Origin: an uncultured Caulobacterales bacterium
Lineage (GTDB): Bacteria > Pseudomonadota > Alphaproteobacteria > Caulobacterales > Caulobacteraceae
Reading direction: 5' to 3'
Assembly: GCA_903903715.1 (NCBI GenBank)
Contig: CAIUZX010000503.1
Coordinates: 1-7,301, forward strand
Length of the DNA stretch: 7,301 bases
How positions within the stretch are numbered: the stretch's first letter is position 1; each line of letters begins with the position of its first letter. This document shows positions 1 to 6,404 of this stretch, piece by piece. The notes under the pieces were generated by a model. The model was not told the DNA's origin and ran no database searches. It saw only the letters and a program-made list of their open reading frames with translations. The position numbers were made by a program, and so were the translations under genes.

Positions 1-1
1 G

Positions 2-196
2 CAGTCGGGCATCCTCGGCATGCACAAGATCCAGGAGCGGCCGGTGGCGGTTGGCGGGCAGGTGGTCATCCGTCCGATGATGTATCTCGCCCTGTCCTAC
101 GATCACCGGGTTATCGACGGGAAAGAGGCGGTCACCTTCCTCGTTTCGGTCAAGGACCATATCGAAGATCCGCAGCGCCTCGTGCTGGATCTCTGA
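2..196 (+). CDS. sucB: 2-oxoglutarate dehydrogenase E2 (dihydrolipoyl succinyltransferase), C-terminal fragment
   Basis: This is the last 64 residues and stop codon of a 2-oxoacid dehydrogenase E2 acyltransferase; the start lies left of the window. E2 moves the succinyl group from lipoyl-lysine to CoA in the cytoplasmic 2-oxoglutarate dehydrogenase complex of the TCA cycle. The visible part is the end of the catalytic domain. It carries the family active-site motif DHRxxDG (His codon 104-106) inside SYDHRVIDGKEAVTFL, preceded by a PMMYLALSYDH strand, and it ends in RLVLDL. The KEAVTFL stretch and the RLVLDL ending match the succinyltransferase (SucB/OdhB) type better than the pyruvate E2 type, which is why I choose sucB. 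The N-terminal lipoyl and E1/E3-binding domains cannot be seen. No lpd (E3) gene follows directly, since priA is next on the same strand after 62 bases. Confidence 0.9.
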   Translation, partial: QSGILGMHKIQERPVAVGGQVVIRPMMYLALSYDHRVIDGKEAVTFLVSVKDHIEDPQRLVLDL

Positions 197-242
197 TCGC
201 CCTCCACAAAGCCGATGTAACGGTATCGAAGCGGGCCTGACG

Positions 243-258
243 GGGGTAGGATAACCCC
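243..258 (+). promoter_or_regulatory. priA ribosome-binding site in the loop of a small hairpin
   Basis: GGGGT (243-247) and ACCCC (254-258) are perfect inverted repeats around the loop AGGATA. The loop holds the only plausible Shine-Dalgarno core, AGGA at 248-251, seven bases before the priA ATG at 259. The 3' arm abuts the start codon. The pairing and the position are read directly from the sequence. That the hairpin forms and limits translation is inference, because a 5-bp stem may only be transient. Confidence 0.4.
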
Positions 259-2421
259 ATGCCCCGTCGCGCCCGTGTTCTTCTGCCCCTTCCGCTTCCG
301 GAAGCGTTCGACTATGTCGCGCCTGACGACTTAGGCGACCTGAAACGCGGCGATCATGTTTCAGCGCCGCTCGGCCCCAGACGGGTGCGCGGCGTGGTGC
401 TCAGCGTCGACGACATGGCGGGGATCAACCGGCCCCTGAAGCCCCTTGTCGAGCGTCTGAACGACCCTCCCCTGCCTGAAGGGGCTATTGCATTTATCGA
501 ATGGGCGGCCCGTTACGCCTGCCAGCCGCCAGGCGAGGCTCTTGCCATGGCTTTGCGCGGCCTCGCCTATCCGCCTCCGCGACCCGTGCGCCTTGTGGCG
601 TCGACAGGCGATACACCAGCGAAGCTCACCCCTGCGCGGGAGCGGGTGTTGGCAGAGGCGGTCGCGCCGATGCCTGCCGTAGACCTCGCTCTCCTGGCCG
701 GGGTATCGGCGGGCGTGATCAAAGGCCTTGTTGAGGCAGGAGCGCTTCAAGTCATCGAGCGGCCGGCCCCGCCTCCGTTCGGAACGCCGACCCCGGCGAC
801 CGGAGGGGATACGCTCAACCCCAGCCAGCGCGCCGCAGCGAACCGGCTGACCGAGCTTGTTGAGGCCGGCGGCTTCAAGCCCGCCCTGCTCGACGGAGTC
901 ACCGGGTCCGGCAAGACCGAAGTTTATCTGGAAGCCGCCGCCGCTCTGATATCTGGCGATCCCAAAGCCCAGGTGCTGATCCTCCTACCGGAAATTGCAT
1001 TGACCCAGGCGCTGCTTAGCCGGGTTGGCCAGAAATTCGGCGTCACGCCGGGAGAATGGCATTCCGGCGTCGCGCACGGTCACAGGCGCCAACTCTGGGA
1101 AGGCGTCGCCAGGGGAGACTGCCGCATTGTCGTCGGGGCGCGGTCAGCCCTGTTCCTGCCCTATCAGCGACTGCGTATGATCGTGGTCGATGAGGAACAC
1201 GACGGGTCCTACAAGCAAGACGAGGGCTTTATCTATCAGGCGCGGGACATGGCGGTCGCGCGCGCCAAGCTCGAAGGCGCAGCCGTCGTGCTCGCCTCGG
1301 CAACGCCGTCTCTGGAAACCCTCTGGAATGCCGAGACCGGGCGATACGCCTGGCTGCGGCTGAACGATCGCCATGGGGTGGCGAGCCTGCCGGACATATC
1401 CCTGATCGACCTTCGCGCCCAACCTCCCGAAAGCGGGCGCTGGCTCTCGGCGCCACTGACCACGGCGATGGCGGAAACCTTAGGGCGCAACGAACAGAGC
1501 CTCCTTTTCCTCAATCGCCGGGGATACGCGCCGCTGGTGCTATGCAAGGCGTGCGGGGAAAAGCTGACCGCCCCAGATACCGACAGCTGGCTGGTGGAGC
1601 ACCGCTATACGGGACGCCTCGTCTGCCATTTGACGGGCTTTTCCATGCCCAAGCCCGAACGGTGTCCCCACTGTCAGGCGAAGGACAGCCTGATCCCTAT
1701 CGGTCCTGGGGTCGAGCGGCTCGAGGAAGAAGCAAAAAGCCTGTTTCCAGACGCAAGGATCGCTGTTTTCTCCTCCGACACCACCCCGGACGCCGAAAGC
1801 GCGCGCGCCCTTGTCTCGCTGATGGAGGCCGGCGAGATCGATATCATGGTGGCGACCCAGGCCGCAGCCAAAGGCCATAATTTTCCGAAACTGACCCTGG
1901 TCGGAGTGGTGGACGCGGATCTCGGCCTCCGTGGAGGCGACCTCCGCGCCGCAGAGCGCACCTTCCAGCTGCTGGCTCAAGCCACGGGACGCGCTGGCCG
2001 TGCTGATCGACCGGGGCGGGCCATGATTCAGACCTATGCCCCAGAGCACACGGTCATGCAGGCGCTGCAACAGCAGGATCGCGACGCCTTCGTGGCCGCC
2101 GAGCTGGACCAGCGCCGCGCCAGCGGCTTGCCGCCCTTCGGACGACTTGCGGCGTTGATCCTGTCGAGCCAGGATGGCCCGACCCTTGACACCTTTGCGA
2201 GACAGTTGGCGGAGGCTGCGCCCAACGCCGAGGGGGTGGATGTTTTCGGTCCTGCCGACGCGCCCCTCGCGTTGATCAGGGGTCGAAGGCGCAAACGCTT
2301 TCTCGTGCGAGCGGAACGCAATGTCGACCTCTCCGCGTTTCTCGCCGCCTGGCGGGCCCGGGTGCGCGTTCCGGGATCTGTGCGTGTCGCCATCGACGTC
2401 GACCCCTACAGCTTCCTTTAG
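259..2421 (+). CDS. priA: Primosomal protein N' (replication restart helicase PriA)
   Basis: A 720-residue 3'-to-5' superfamily 2 DNA helicase that recognises stalled forks and reloads the replisome; the length is normal for PriA. The N-terminal 3'-DNA-binding domain is recognisable (LPLPEAFDY, residues 11-19), followed by a winged-helix region and the helicase core. Core motifs are Walker A GVTGSGKTE (213-221), WHSG (267-270), Walker B DEEHD (311-315), SATPSLET (347-354), a TQ-AKGH-FP segment (533-543) and QATGRAGR (574-581). The zinc region lies between the helicase lobes. C429/C432 and C469/C472 remain, but at the spacing of the E. coli eight-cysteine pattern the other four positions read A438, T441, C456 and T459, so one site is lost. 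The ATG at 259 has AGGA seven bases upstream and begins the conserved domain at once. The gene stands alone between sucB and a TerC-type gene; gaps of 62 and 99 bases suggest its own transcription. Confidence 0.97.
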   Translation: MPRRARVLLPLPLPEAFDYVAPDDLGDLKRGDHVSAPLGPRRVRGVVLSVDDMAGINRPLKPLVERLNDPPLPEGAIAFIEWAARYACQPPGEALAMALRGLAYPPPRPVRLVASTGDTPAKLTPARERVLAEAVAPMPAVDLALLAGVSAGVIKGLVEAGALQVIERPAPPPFGTPTPATGGDTLNPSQRAAANRLTELVEAGGFKPALLDGVTGSGKTEVYLEAAAALISGDPKAQVLILLPEIALTQALLSRVGQKFGVTPGEWHSGVAHGHRRQLWEGVARGDCRIVVGARSALFLPYQRLRMIVVDEEHDGSYKQDEGFIYQARDMAVARAKLEGAAVVLASATPSLETLWNAETGRYAWLRLNDRHGVASLPDISLIDLRAQPPESGRWLSAPLTTAMAETLGRNEQSLLFLNRRGYAPLVLCKACGEKLTAPDTDSWLVEHRYTGRLVCHLTGFSMPKPERCPHCQAKDSLIPIGPGVERLEEEAKSLFPDARIAVFSSDTTPDAESARALVSLMEAGEIDIMVATQAAAKGHNFPKLTLVGVVDADLGLRGGDLRAAERTFQLLAQATGRAGRADRPGRAMIQTYAPEHTVMQALQQQDRDAFVAAELDQRRASGLPPFGRLAALILSSQDGPTLDTFARQLAEAAPNAEGVDVFGPADAPLALIRGRRRKRFLVRAERNVDLSAFLAAWRARVRVPGSVRVAIDVDPYSFL

Positions 2422-2425
2422 CGAT

Positions 2426-2451
2426 GACCGTCAATGACATCGGTCCTGTCA
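2426..2451. repeat. Overlapping short inverted repeats in the priA to TerC-family gap
   Basis: Two overlapping inverted repeats follow the priA stop: GACCG (2426-2430) with CGGTC (2441-2445), and TGACA (2435-2439) with TGTCA (2447-2451) across seven bases. The first could be a weak priA 3' hairpin, but no T-tract follows. The second could be a dyad operator for the downstream gene. A GATACT hexamer at 2472-2477 resembles a -10 box, but no well-spaced -35 is evident. The rest of the 99-base gap shows nothing else I can support. Confidence 0.25.
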
Positions 2452-2507
2452 ATAGTGGCTTGATCCGCAGAGATACTTTAGGACGATAGGGGAGCCTCAG
2501 GCGCTTC

Positions 2508-2512
2508 AGGAG
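2508..2512 (+). promoter_or_regulatory. Strong ribosome-binding site of the TerC-family gene
   Basis: AGGAG lies eight bases before the ATG at 2521. It is the best Shine-Dalgarno match in the window and fixes this start. Confidence 0.7.
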
Positions 2513-2520
2513 CCCAGCGC

Positions 2521-3258
2521 ATGATCGATTTCTTCCACGCGTTGACGCTCGACACAGTGGTCTCCTTCGTCGCGCTCACCTTTCTGGAAGTGGTGTTGGG
2601 CGTGGACAACATCGTCTTCGTCGCCCTGGCCGCAGACCAGTTGCCGCCGCAATCCCGCGCCCGCGGTCGCCAACTGGGCCTGTGGCTGGCCATGGGCCTT
2701 CGGGTGACCTTATTGCTGGGTGTCGTCTGGGTCACGCGTCTGGATGTGCGGCTGTTCGACCTGCCGAACGGTCCTTTCACGGTAAAGGATCTTGTTCTCG
2801 CGGCCGGCGGACTATTCCTTCTCTACAAGGGCGCGACCGAGATCCATGAGGAGATTGAAGGGCCGGCGTCGGATTCAAAGGCCCCCGCCAAGGGGCAAAA
2901 ACTGTCCGGGCGGTTCTGGAGGGTCGTCCTGGAAATCGGCCTCATCAACATCGTCTTCTCGCTCGACAGCATCATCACAGCGATCGGCATGGCGAGCGAC
3001 GTGAACGTGATGGTCGCCGCGGTCATCGTTTCAACCGTACTCATGATGCTGGCAGCAGGTCCGGTGGCGGCCTTCATCGAGCGGAGGCCCACCGCCAAGA
3101 TCCTGGCCCTGTCGTTCATCATCCTTGTCGGCATGGCGCTCGTCGCAGAAGGTACGGGCTTTCATGTGCCGCGTGGGTATCTTTATTTCGCCATGGGCTT
3201 TTCGCTCTTTGTGGAAGTTCTCAATTCCATCCGCCGCCATTCACGACACTCTTTGTGA
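2521..3258 (+). CDS. TerC-family integral membrane protein (YgdQ-like)
   Basis: A 245-residue, very hydrophobic inner-membrane protein of the TerC family. Its length and layout match the single-domain YgdQ type, with no CBS or CorC extension. About seven membrane segments can be read: roughly 12-36, 53-72, 88-103, 135-157, 160-186, 193-211 and 219-235. A charged loop at 105-131 splits the two halves. Both family signatures are present: E23-xxx-G27-x-D29-N30 in the first helix and FSLDS (146-150) in the fourth. These acidic residues are thought to form a metal-ion path. Some TerC relatives (E. coli Alx, Bacillus MeeF/MeeY) are linked to manganese export or metalation of exported proteins, and others give the family its tellurite-resistance name; the substrate here is unknown. 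AGGAG eight bases upstream supports the start. The gene has 99 bases before it and 86 after, and no ter operon partner nearby. Confidence 0.92.
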   Translation: MIDFFHALTLDTVVSFVALTFLEVVLGVDNIVFVALAADQLPPQSRARGRQLGLWLAMGLRVTLLLGVVWVTRLDVRLFDLPNGPFTVKDLVLAAGGLFLLYKGATEIHEEIEGPASDSKAPAKGQKLSGRFWRVVLEIGLINIVFSLDSIITAIGMASDVNVMVAAVIVSTVLMMLAAGPVAAFIERRPTAKILALSFIILVGMALVAEGTGFHVPRGYLYFAMGFSLFVEVLNSIRRHSRHSL

Positions 3259-3277
3259 CGATTTCGTCCATTTTGTT
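3257..3277 (+). terminator. Possible weak terminator at the end of the TerC-family gene
   Basis: GACG (3257-3260), loop ATTT and CGTC (3265-3268) are followed by a T-rich run, CATTTTGTT. The stem is only four base pairs and begins inside the stop codon, so this is a marginal candidate. The remainder of the 86-base gap (to 3344) is relatively AT-rich and probably holds the promoter of the downstream signalling genes. TTGGCA (3276-3281) and TAATGC (3302-3307) resemble -35 and -10 boxes, but 20 bases apart is too far to call. Confidence 0.25.
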
Positions 3278-3344
3278 GGCAGGATCGTGCTTATCGAAAG
3301 GTAATGCTACGGAGCCTTAACCTGCGTCGATCCACACTACGCCC

Positions 3345-4244
3345 ATGTTTAAGGGTCAAAGTCGCATGGACGCAGTCGGGGGCGATCACACCACGACAGT
3401 CGCCGCGCTCGCGGAAGCGGAAGCTTACGCCGGGGCGGCGCGGGCTGTGGCGAAGCTGGCGCTGACTTCCGCCCAGGGTCGTCCGGACCGATTGGAAGCG
3501 CTCGATGCGGCGCTGAACGCGGTCCTTAAGGCGCCCGGCGGGTCCACGGACGCAGTGGCCGCTGCGGCGGAACTGGTCGCGCTACGCCGCGGTCAAGGCG
3601 AGGGCCTGTCCACGAACATGCTCCGCTTGATCGCAGAATCGCTTCGGGTCGCCGACGTGGATCCCAGTGTTGCAACGGAGTTGAGACGCGCGGCGGCCGT
3701 TCCGTCTGGGCGTCCTGTGCCCCTGTCCACGGCCATGAGCGGCATTTCCTTACTCACTCGCGCCCTGTCCGCGCGGCAGGGTCGCCCCCTGGAGCTTCTG
3801 GTTTCCGTCGGCGACGCGGCCGTGCCGGAATCTCAGCTTGAACTCTGGAGACAGGCGGCCATCGCCTTGGTCAAGGACGCACTGGCTCGCACAAGCACCG
3901 AAACCGCCCGACTGGAAATTCACGTGGAGTCGTTCGCCACGGCCATCGAAATGTCGGCGACGATCCCCGGTTTGGCCCCAAACTCCGCTCATCATGGCGC
4001 GGCTGAAGCGCTTATCGCCGCATTGGATGGCGGGGCTTCGTCCGTTTCCGGCACATCCGAAGACATTGGAGAACTGGACGTGCTGGCCGCTGCGCTAGGA
4101 GGCTCGATCGCCCTTCGCGCAACGCAGGACGGCCAGGTCCGACTGTGCCTGCTGGCGCGCCGCGCCCCCGTGGTTCGGGCCGACATCGCCAGGACGCCGC
4201 CGCCTCGCGCGCCTCGCATGGCCGCCGCGCTTCGGGCCGCCTGA
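3345..4244 (+). CDS. Uncharacterised signalling protein with a degenerate histidine-kinase-like C-terminal domain
   Basis: A 299-residue soluble protein that I cannot assign to a named family. The N-terminal half (about 17-150) is alanine-rich and helical. The C-terminal half has the rhythm of a HATPase_c (GHKL) domain: ALVKDALARTS (174-184), then a strand LEIHVES (190-196), sits where kinases have the N-box xLVxNALxHT, with the key Asn replaced by D178. LDVLAAALGGSIALRA (244-259), then a strand ending in LLARRAP (269-275), matches the usual closing helix, GG turn and strands. No DxGxG or GxGxG ATP-lid motifs and no convincing phosphoacceptor His in a helix can be seen, so it is probably not an active kinase. 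ChpT-type phosphotransferases have a similar ATPase-like lobe, but their His motif is missing. A receiver and a CheR follow within 16 bases, implying an operon. The start is uncertain: ATG 3345 has no Shine-Dalgarno; ATG 3366 has AAGGG ten bases upstream and would give 292 residues. Confidence 0.8.
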   Translation: MFKGQSRMDAVGGDHTTTVAALAEAEAYAGAARAVAKLALTSAQGRPDRLEALDAALNAVLKAPGGSTDAVAAAAELVALRRGQGEGLSTNMLRLIAESLRVADVDPSVATELRRAAAVPSGRPVPLSTAMSGISLLTRALSARQGRPLELLVSVGDAAVPESQLELWRQAAIALVKDALARTSTETARLEIHVESFATAIEMSATIPGLAPNSAHHGAAEALIAALDGGASSVSGTSEDIGELDVLAAALGGSIALRATQDGQVRLCLLARRAPVVRADIARTPPPRAPRMAAALRAA

Positions 4245-4260
4245 TCGGAAGCGGGATATC

Positions 4261-4632
4261 ATGACATCACGCACATGTCTTGTTGTCGACGACAGCCGCG
4301 TCATGCGAAAAGTGGCCGCTCGCATCGTCGAGCAACTGCATTTCGAGGCGATCGAAGCTGCGGACGGCCTCGAGGCGCTCAGCTACTGCCGATCTGCGAT
4401 GCCAGACGCCATTCTGCTCGACTGGTCGATGCCGACGATGGACGGGATGGAGTTTCTCGAAAAGTTACGGGCGGAACCGAACGGCGACCACCCACTCGTT
4501 GTCATGTGTTCGGCAGAGACAAACCCCGAACGCATTCAGTTCGCCCTCGACCGGGGCGCTGCGGAATACATCATGAAACCCTTCGACGGCGACATCATCG
4601 CCTCCAAATTCGAAGCGGTGGGCCTGATATGA
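4261..4632 (+). CDS. CheY-like single-domain response regulator
   Basis: A 123-residue stand-alone receiver domain with no output domain, the normal length for CheY-type proteins. All phosphorylation residues are present: the acidic pair D10/D11 in LVVDDS, phospho-acceptor D54 in ILLDWSMP, the switch hydroxyl S84 in VMCSAE, the switch aromatic Y103, and K106 in MKPF. It should therefore accept phosphate from a histidine kinase or phosphotransferase and signal through a protein partner. It begins 16 bases after the kinase-like gene and its stop overlaps the CheR start by four bases (ATGA, 4629-4632), so co-transcription and translational coupling are likely. It lacks the arginine-rich tail described for c-di-GMP-binding Cle receivers of Caulobacter. 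Whether it acts on the flagellar motor or on another output cannot be told from the sequence, so no cheY symbol is given. Confidence 0.95.
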   Translation: MTSRTCLVVDDSRVMRKVAARIVEQLHFEAIEAADGLEALSYCRSAMPDAILLDWSMPTMDGMEFLEKLRAEPNGDHPLVVMCSAETNPERIQFALDRGAAEYIMKPFDGDIIASKFEAVGLI

Positions 4633-5447
4633 CGCCGAACGACCTCGCCTTCGTGGCAGAACTGACGCGCCAGCAGGCAGGCGTGATCATTCGCGCGGAC
4701 AAAAGCTTCTTCGTGGAAACCCGCCTCGGTCCGATCGCTCGACGCGAAGCTCTGGAAAGCGTGGCGGAACTCATCGATCGCGTTCGCAGCACCAATGATG
4801 CGACGCTCACCCGCCAAATCGTGGCGGCGACGCTCGTTCAGGATACGAGCTTCTTCCGAGACCGCGCCACCTTCGCCCGCCTTCAGGAGTCGGTCATTCC
4901 CACATTGGCCAGCAGGGACAAGGCGCCGATCAGGCTGCTCTCCGCCGGATGTGCGACGGGACAAGAAGCCTACACTCTGGCCATGGTCGCTCTCGAAAGT
5001 CTGGCCCCGCCGAGGATCGACATCGTCGCCATCGACTTCAGCGCGCAAGCGCTCATGAAAGCCGAGACAGGCGTCTACAGCCATTTCGAAGTCCAGCGCG
5101 GATTGCCGATCCGCAGTCTATTGCGTCACTTCGAACAGGCGGACGACCATTGGAAGACGCGGCCGGATCTTCGGCAGTCGATCCGATGGGGAGAACACAA
5201 TCTGCTCGATGACCTGACTCCTCTTGGCGAATTCGACATTGTCGTCTGCAGCCATGTCCTGTCCGCATTCGAACCCGCAGCGGCGGCGGCCACCCTCGAC
5301 CGACTTGATGCAGTATGCCGAGACGACGGCTTCATGGTCTTCGGCGCCAACGAAAGCGTCTCACCGCCCGCGGCCTTCGCCTCCACGCCAACGCCTGGTG
5401 TATGGCGACGCAGCTCAGCCTTCCCCCGGGTATCGTCCGCTGGCTGA
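4629..5447 (+). CDS. cheR: CheR-type protein-glutamate methyltransferase, divergent active-site segment
   Basis: A 272-residue CheR relative, close to the usual 270-290. CheR transfers methyl groups from S-adenosylmethionine to receptor glutamates during chemotactic adaptation. An N-terminal helical domain (about 5-75) carries the basic ETRLGPIARR segment (30-39) and the DTSFFRD motif (72-78, R77). The Rossmann domain follows, with SAM motif SAGCATGQEAYTLAM (105-119), acidic D136 in AIDFS, and DGFMVFGANES (233-243) with E242. The usual CRNVxIYF segment reads CSHVLSAF (207-214), so Arg, Asn and Tyr are replaced. I start it at the ATG at 4629 because the conserved domain begins there and the codon overlaps the receiver stop. 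The same frame stays open upstream to 4275, but that part only shadows the receiver gene. No receptor, cheA, cheW, cheB or cheD gene is visible nearby, so its target must be encoded elsewhere. Confidence 0.92.
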   Translation: MTPNDLAFVAELTRQQAGVIIRADKSFFVETRLGPIARREALESVAELIDRVRSTNDATLTRQIVAATLVQDTSFFRDRATFARLQESVIPTLASRDKAPIRLLSAGCATGQEAYTLAMVALESLAPPRIDIVAIDFSAQALMKAETGVYSHFEVQRGLPIRSLLRHFEQADDHWKTRPDLRQSIRWGEHNLLDDLTPLGEFDIVVCSHVLSAFEPAAAAATLDRLDAVCRDDGFMVFGANESVSPPAAFASTPTPGVWRRSSAFPRVSSAG

Positions 5448-5534
5448 CCCGCTGCGTCTGCGTGGTCCTGAGCCCCTTGACCGGCAGCGTCCTCGAAGGC
5501 CAATGGTCGCCTGAATAAGGCGCGCGCAGATCAA

Positions 5535-5558
5535 CTGCGGATTGGCCGCCGCAGGGAG
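5535..5558 (+). promoter_or_regulatory. Hairpin and ribosome-binding site before the SDR gene
   Basis: CTGCGG (5535-5540) pairs with CCGCAG (5549-5554) around an eight-base loop. The 3' arm runs into AGGGAG (5553-5558), a good Shine-Dalgarno six bases before the ATG at 5565. The stem could partly occlude the ribosome-binding site. No T-tract follows, so I do not call it a terminator. The rest of the 117-base gap from the cheR stop shows no other feature I can support. Confidence 0.4.
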
Positions 5559-5564
5559 ACGCCC

Positions 5565-6332
5565 ATGTCACTTTTCAGCCTCACAGATCAAGTCGCCGTC
5601 ATCACGGGCTCATCACGGGGCATCGGACGCTCGATCGCCGAACGCATGGCCGAAGCCGGCGCCAAAGTGGTGATCTCGTCTCGCAAGATCGAGCCCTGCC
5701 AGGAAGTCGCGGACGGGATCAACAAGGCGCATGGCGACGGATCCGCCATTGCGGTGGCCGCCAACATATCCTCGAAGGACGATCTGGCAGGACTGGTTGA
5801 GCAGACCATGTCCGCCTTCGGGAAGGTCACCACCCTGGTCTGCAACGCGGCGAGCAACCCCTATTACGGACCTCTGGCCGGCATCTCAGACGACCAGTTC
5901 TCCAAGATCCTGGCTAACAACGTCATCGCCAATCACTGGCTGATCCAGATGACCGCGCCGCAGATGATTGAGCGTCGCGACGGCTCCATCATCATCGTGT
6001 CTTCCATCGGCGGCCTGAGAGGTTCGCCCGTGATCGGCGCGTACACGATCTCCAAGGCGGCGGACCTGCAGATGGCCCGCAGCCTGGCGGTCGAGTTCGG
6101 TCCGAGCAACGTCAGGGTCAATTGCATTGCGCCGGGTCTCGTCCGCACCGACTTCGCCCGCGCGCTCTGGGAAAACCCGGAAACTTTGAAGCGCTCGACC
6201 GCCGGCGCGCCCCTGCGGCGGATCGGCGAACCAGACGAAATCGCGGGCGCGGCTATCTACCTTGCGTCTAAAGCGTCCAGCTTCATGACGGGGCAGACGC
6301 TCGTTCTGGACGGCGGCGTCACGATCGGTTGA
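5565..6332 (+). CDS. SDR-family NAD(P)-dependent oxidoreductase (DHRS4-like)
   Basis: A 255-residue classical short-chain dehydrogenase/reductase, full length for the family. The single Rossmann domain has cofactor motif TGSSRGIG (14-21), SSRK after the second strand (38-41, where R40 favours NADP(H)), CNAAS in place of NNAG (93-97), N119, and catalytic S147, Y160 and K164 (YTISK, 160-164). The substrate-side segment RVNCIAPGLVRTDF (184-197) and the ending LVLDGGVTIG are typical. NAASNPYYG (94-102), LWENPE (201-206) and RRIGEPDE (218-225) resemble the DHRS4 carbonyl/retinal reductase group, but bacterial members act on varied ketones, aldehydes or alcohols, so the substrate is open. It is probably cytoplasmic, with no signal peptide or membrane helix. 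AGGGAG six bases upstream sets the start. It is 117 bases after cheR and 72 before the acyltransferase, with no evident functional tie to either. Confidence 0.94.
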   Translation: MSLFSLTDQVAVITGSSRGIGRSIAERMAEAGAKVVISSRKIEPCQEVADGINKAHGDGSAIAVAANISSKDDLAGLVEQTMSAFGKVTTLVCNAASNPYYGPLAGISDDQFSKILANNVIANHWLIQMTAPQMIERRDGSIIIVSSIGGLRGSPVIGAYTISKAADLQMARSLAVEFGPSNVRVNCIAPGLVRTDFARALWENPETLKRSTAGAPLRRIGEPDEIAGAAIYLASKASSFMTGQTLVLDGGVTIG

Positions 6333-6351
6333 TCTTTAAGGATTTTCCCGA

Positions 6352-6390
6352 CGCCTCGGCCCTGGGAGATTGCGCCAGCGGCGCGAGGCG
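6352..6390 (+). promoter_or_regulatory. Nested hairpin in the leader of the acyltransferase gene
   Basis: CGCCTCG (6352-6358) pairs with CGAGGCG (6384-6390). Inside lies a second stem, GCGCC (6372-6376), loop AGC and GGCGC (6380-6384), which shares one base with the outer arm. No T-tract follows, so it is not a standard intrinsic terminator. It could mark the SDR transcript end or structure the downstream leader. It occupies most of the 72-base gap. Confidence 0.35.
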
Positions 6391-6404
6391 CCTACACACG
6401 CCCC

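Noticed and set aside
1543..1674. Frameshift or pseudogene explanation for the missing PriA cysteines
   Set aside because: The spacing between all eight positions is unchanged and the flanking motifs stay in frame, so these are substitutions.
1540..2070. - strand open frame of 176 codons inside priA
   Set aside because: It lies opposite the conserved helicase core and has no domain logic; it is explained by codon bias in a GC-rich gene.
2485..2520. GGGGAG stretch before the TerC-family gene considered as a yybP-ykoY manganese riboswitch
   Set aside because: The region between it and the start is only about 35 bases, and the paired core elements of that riboswitch are absent.
3316..3322. TTAACC upstream of the kinase-like gene considered as a CtrA site
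   Set aside because: Only one half-site is present; the second TTAA at the expected spacing is missing.
4275..4628. In-frame upstream extension of the cheR reading frame
   Set aside because: This stretch overlaps the intact receiver gene in another frame, and the CheR domain starts at the ATG at 4629.
5402..5518. Small + strand open frame of 38 codons overlapping the cheR end, reading MATQLSLPPG to EGQWSPE
   Set aside because: It has no Shine-Dalgarno and is short. CheR already ends plausibly after its GVWRR segment, so neither a frameshifted CheR tail nor a separate gene is supported.
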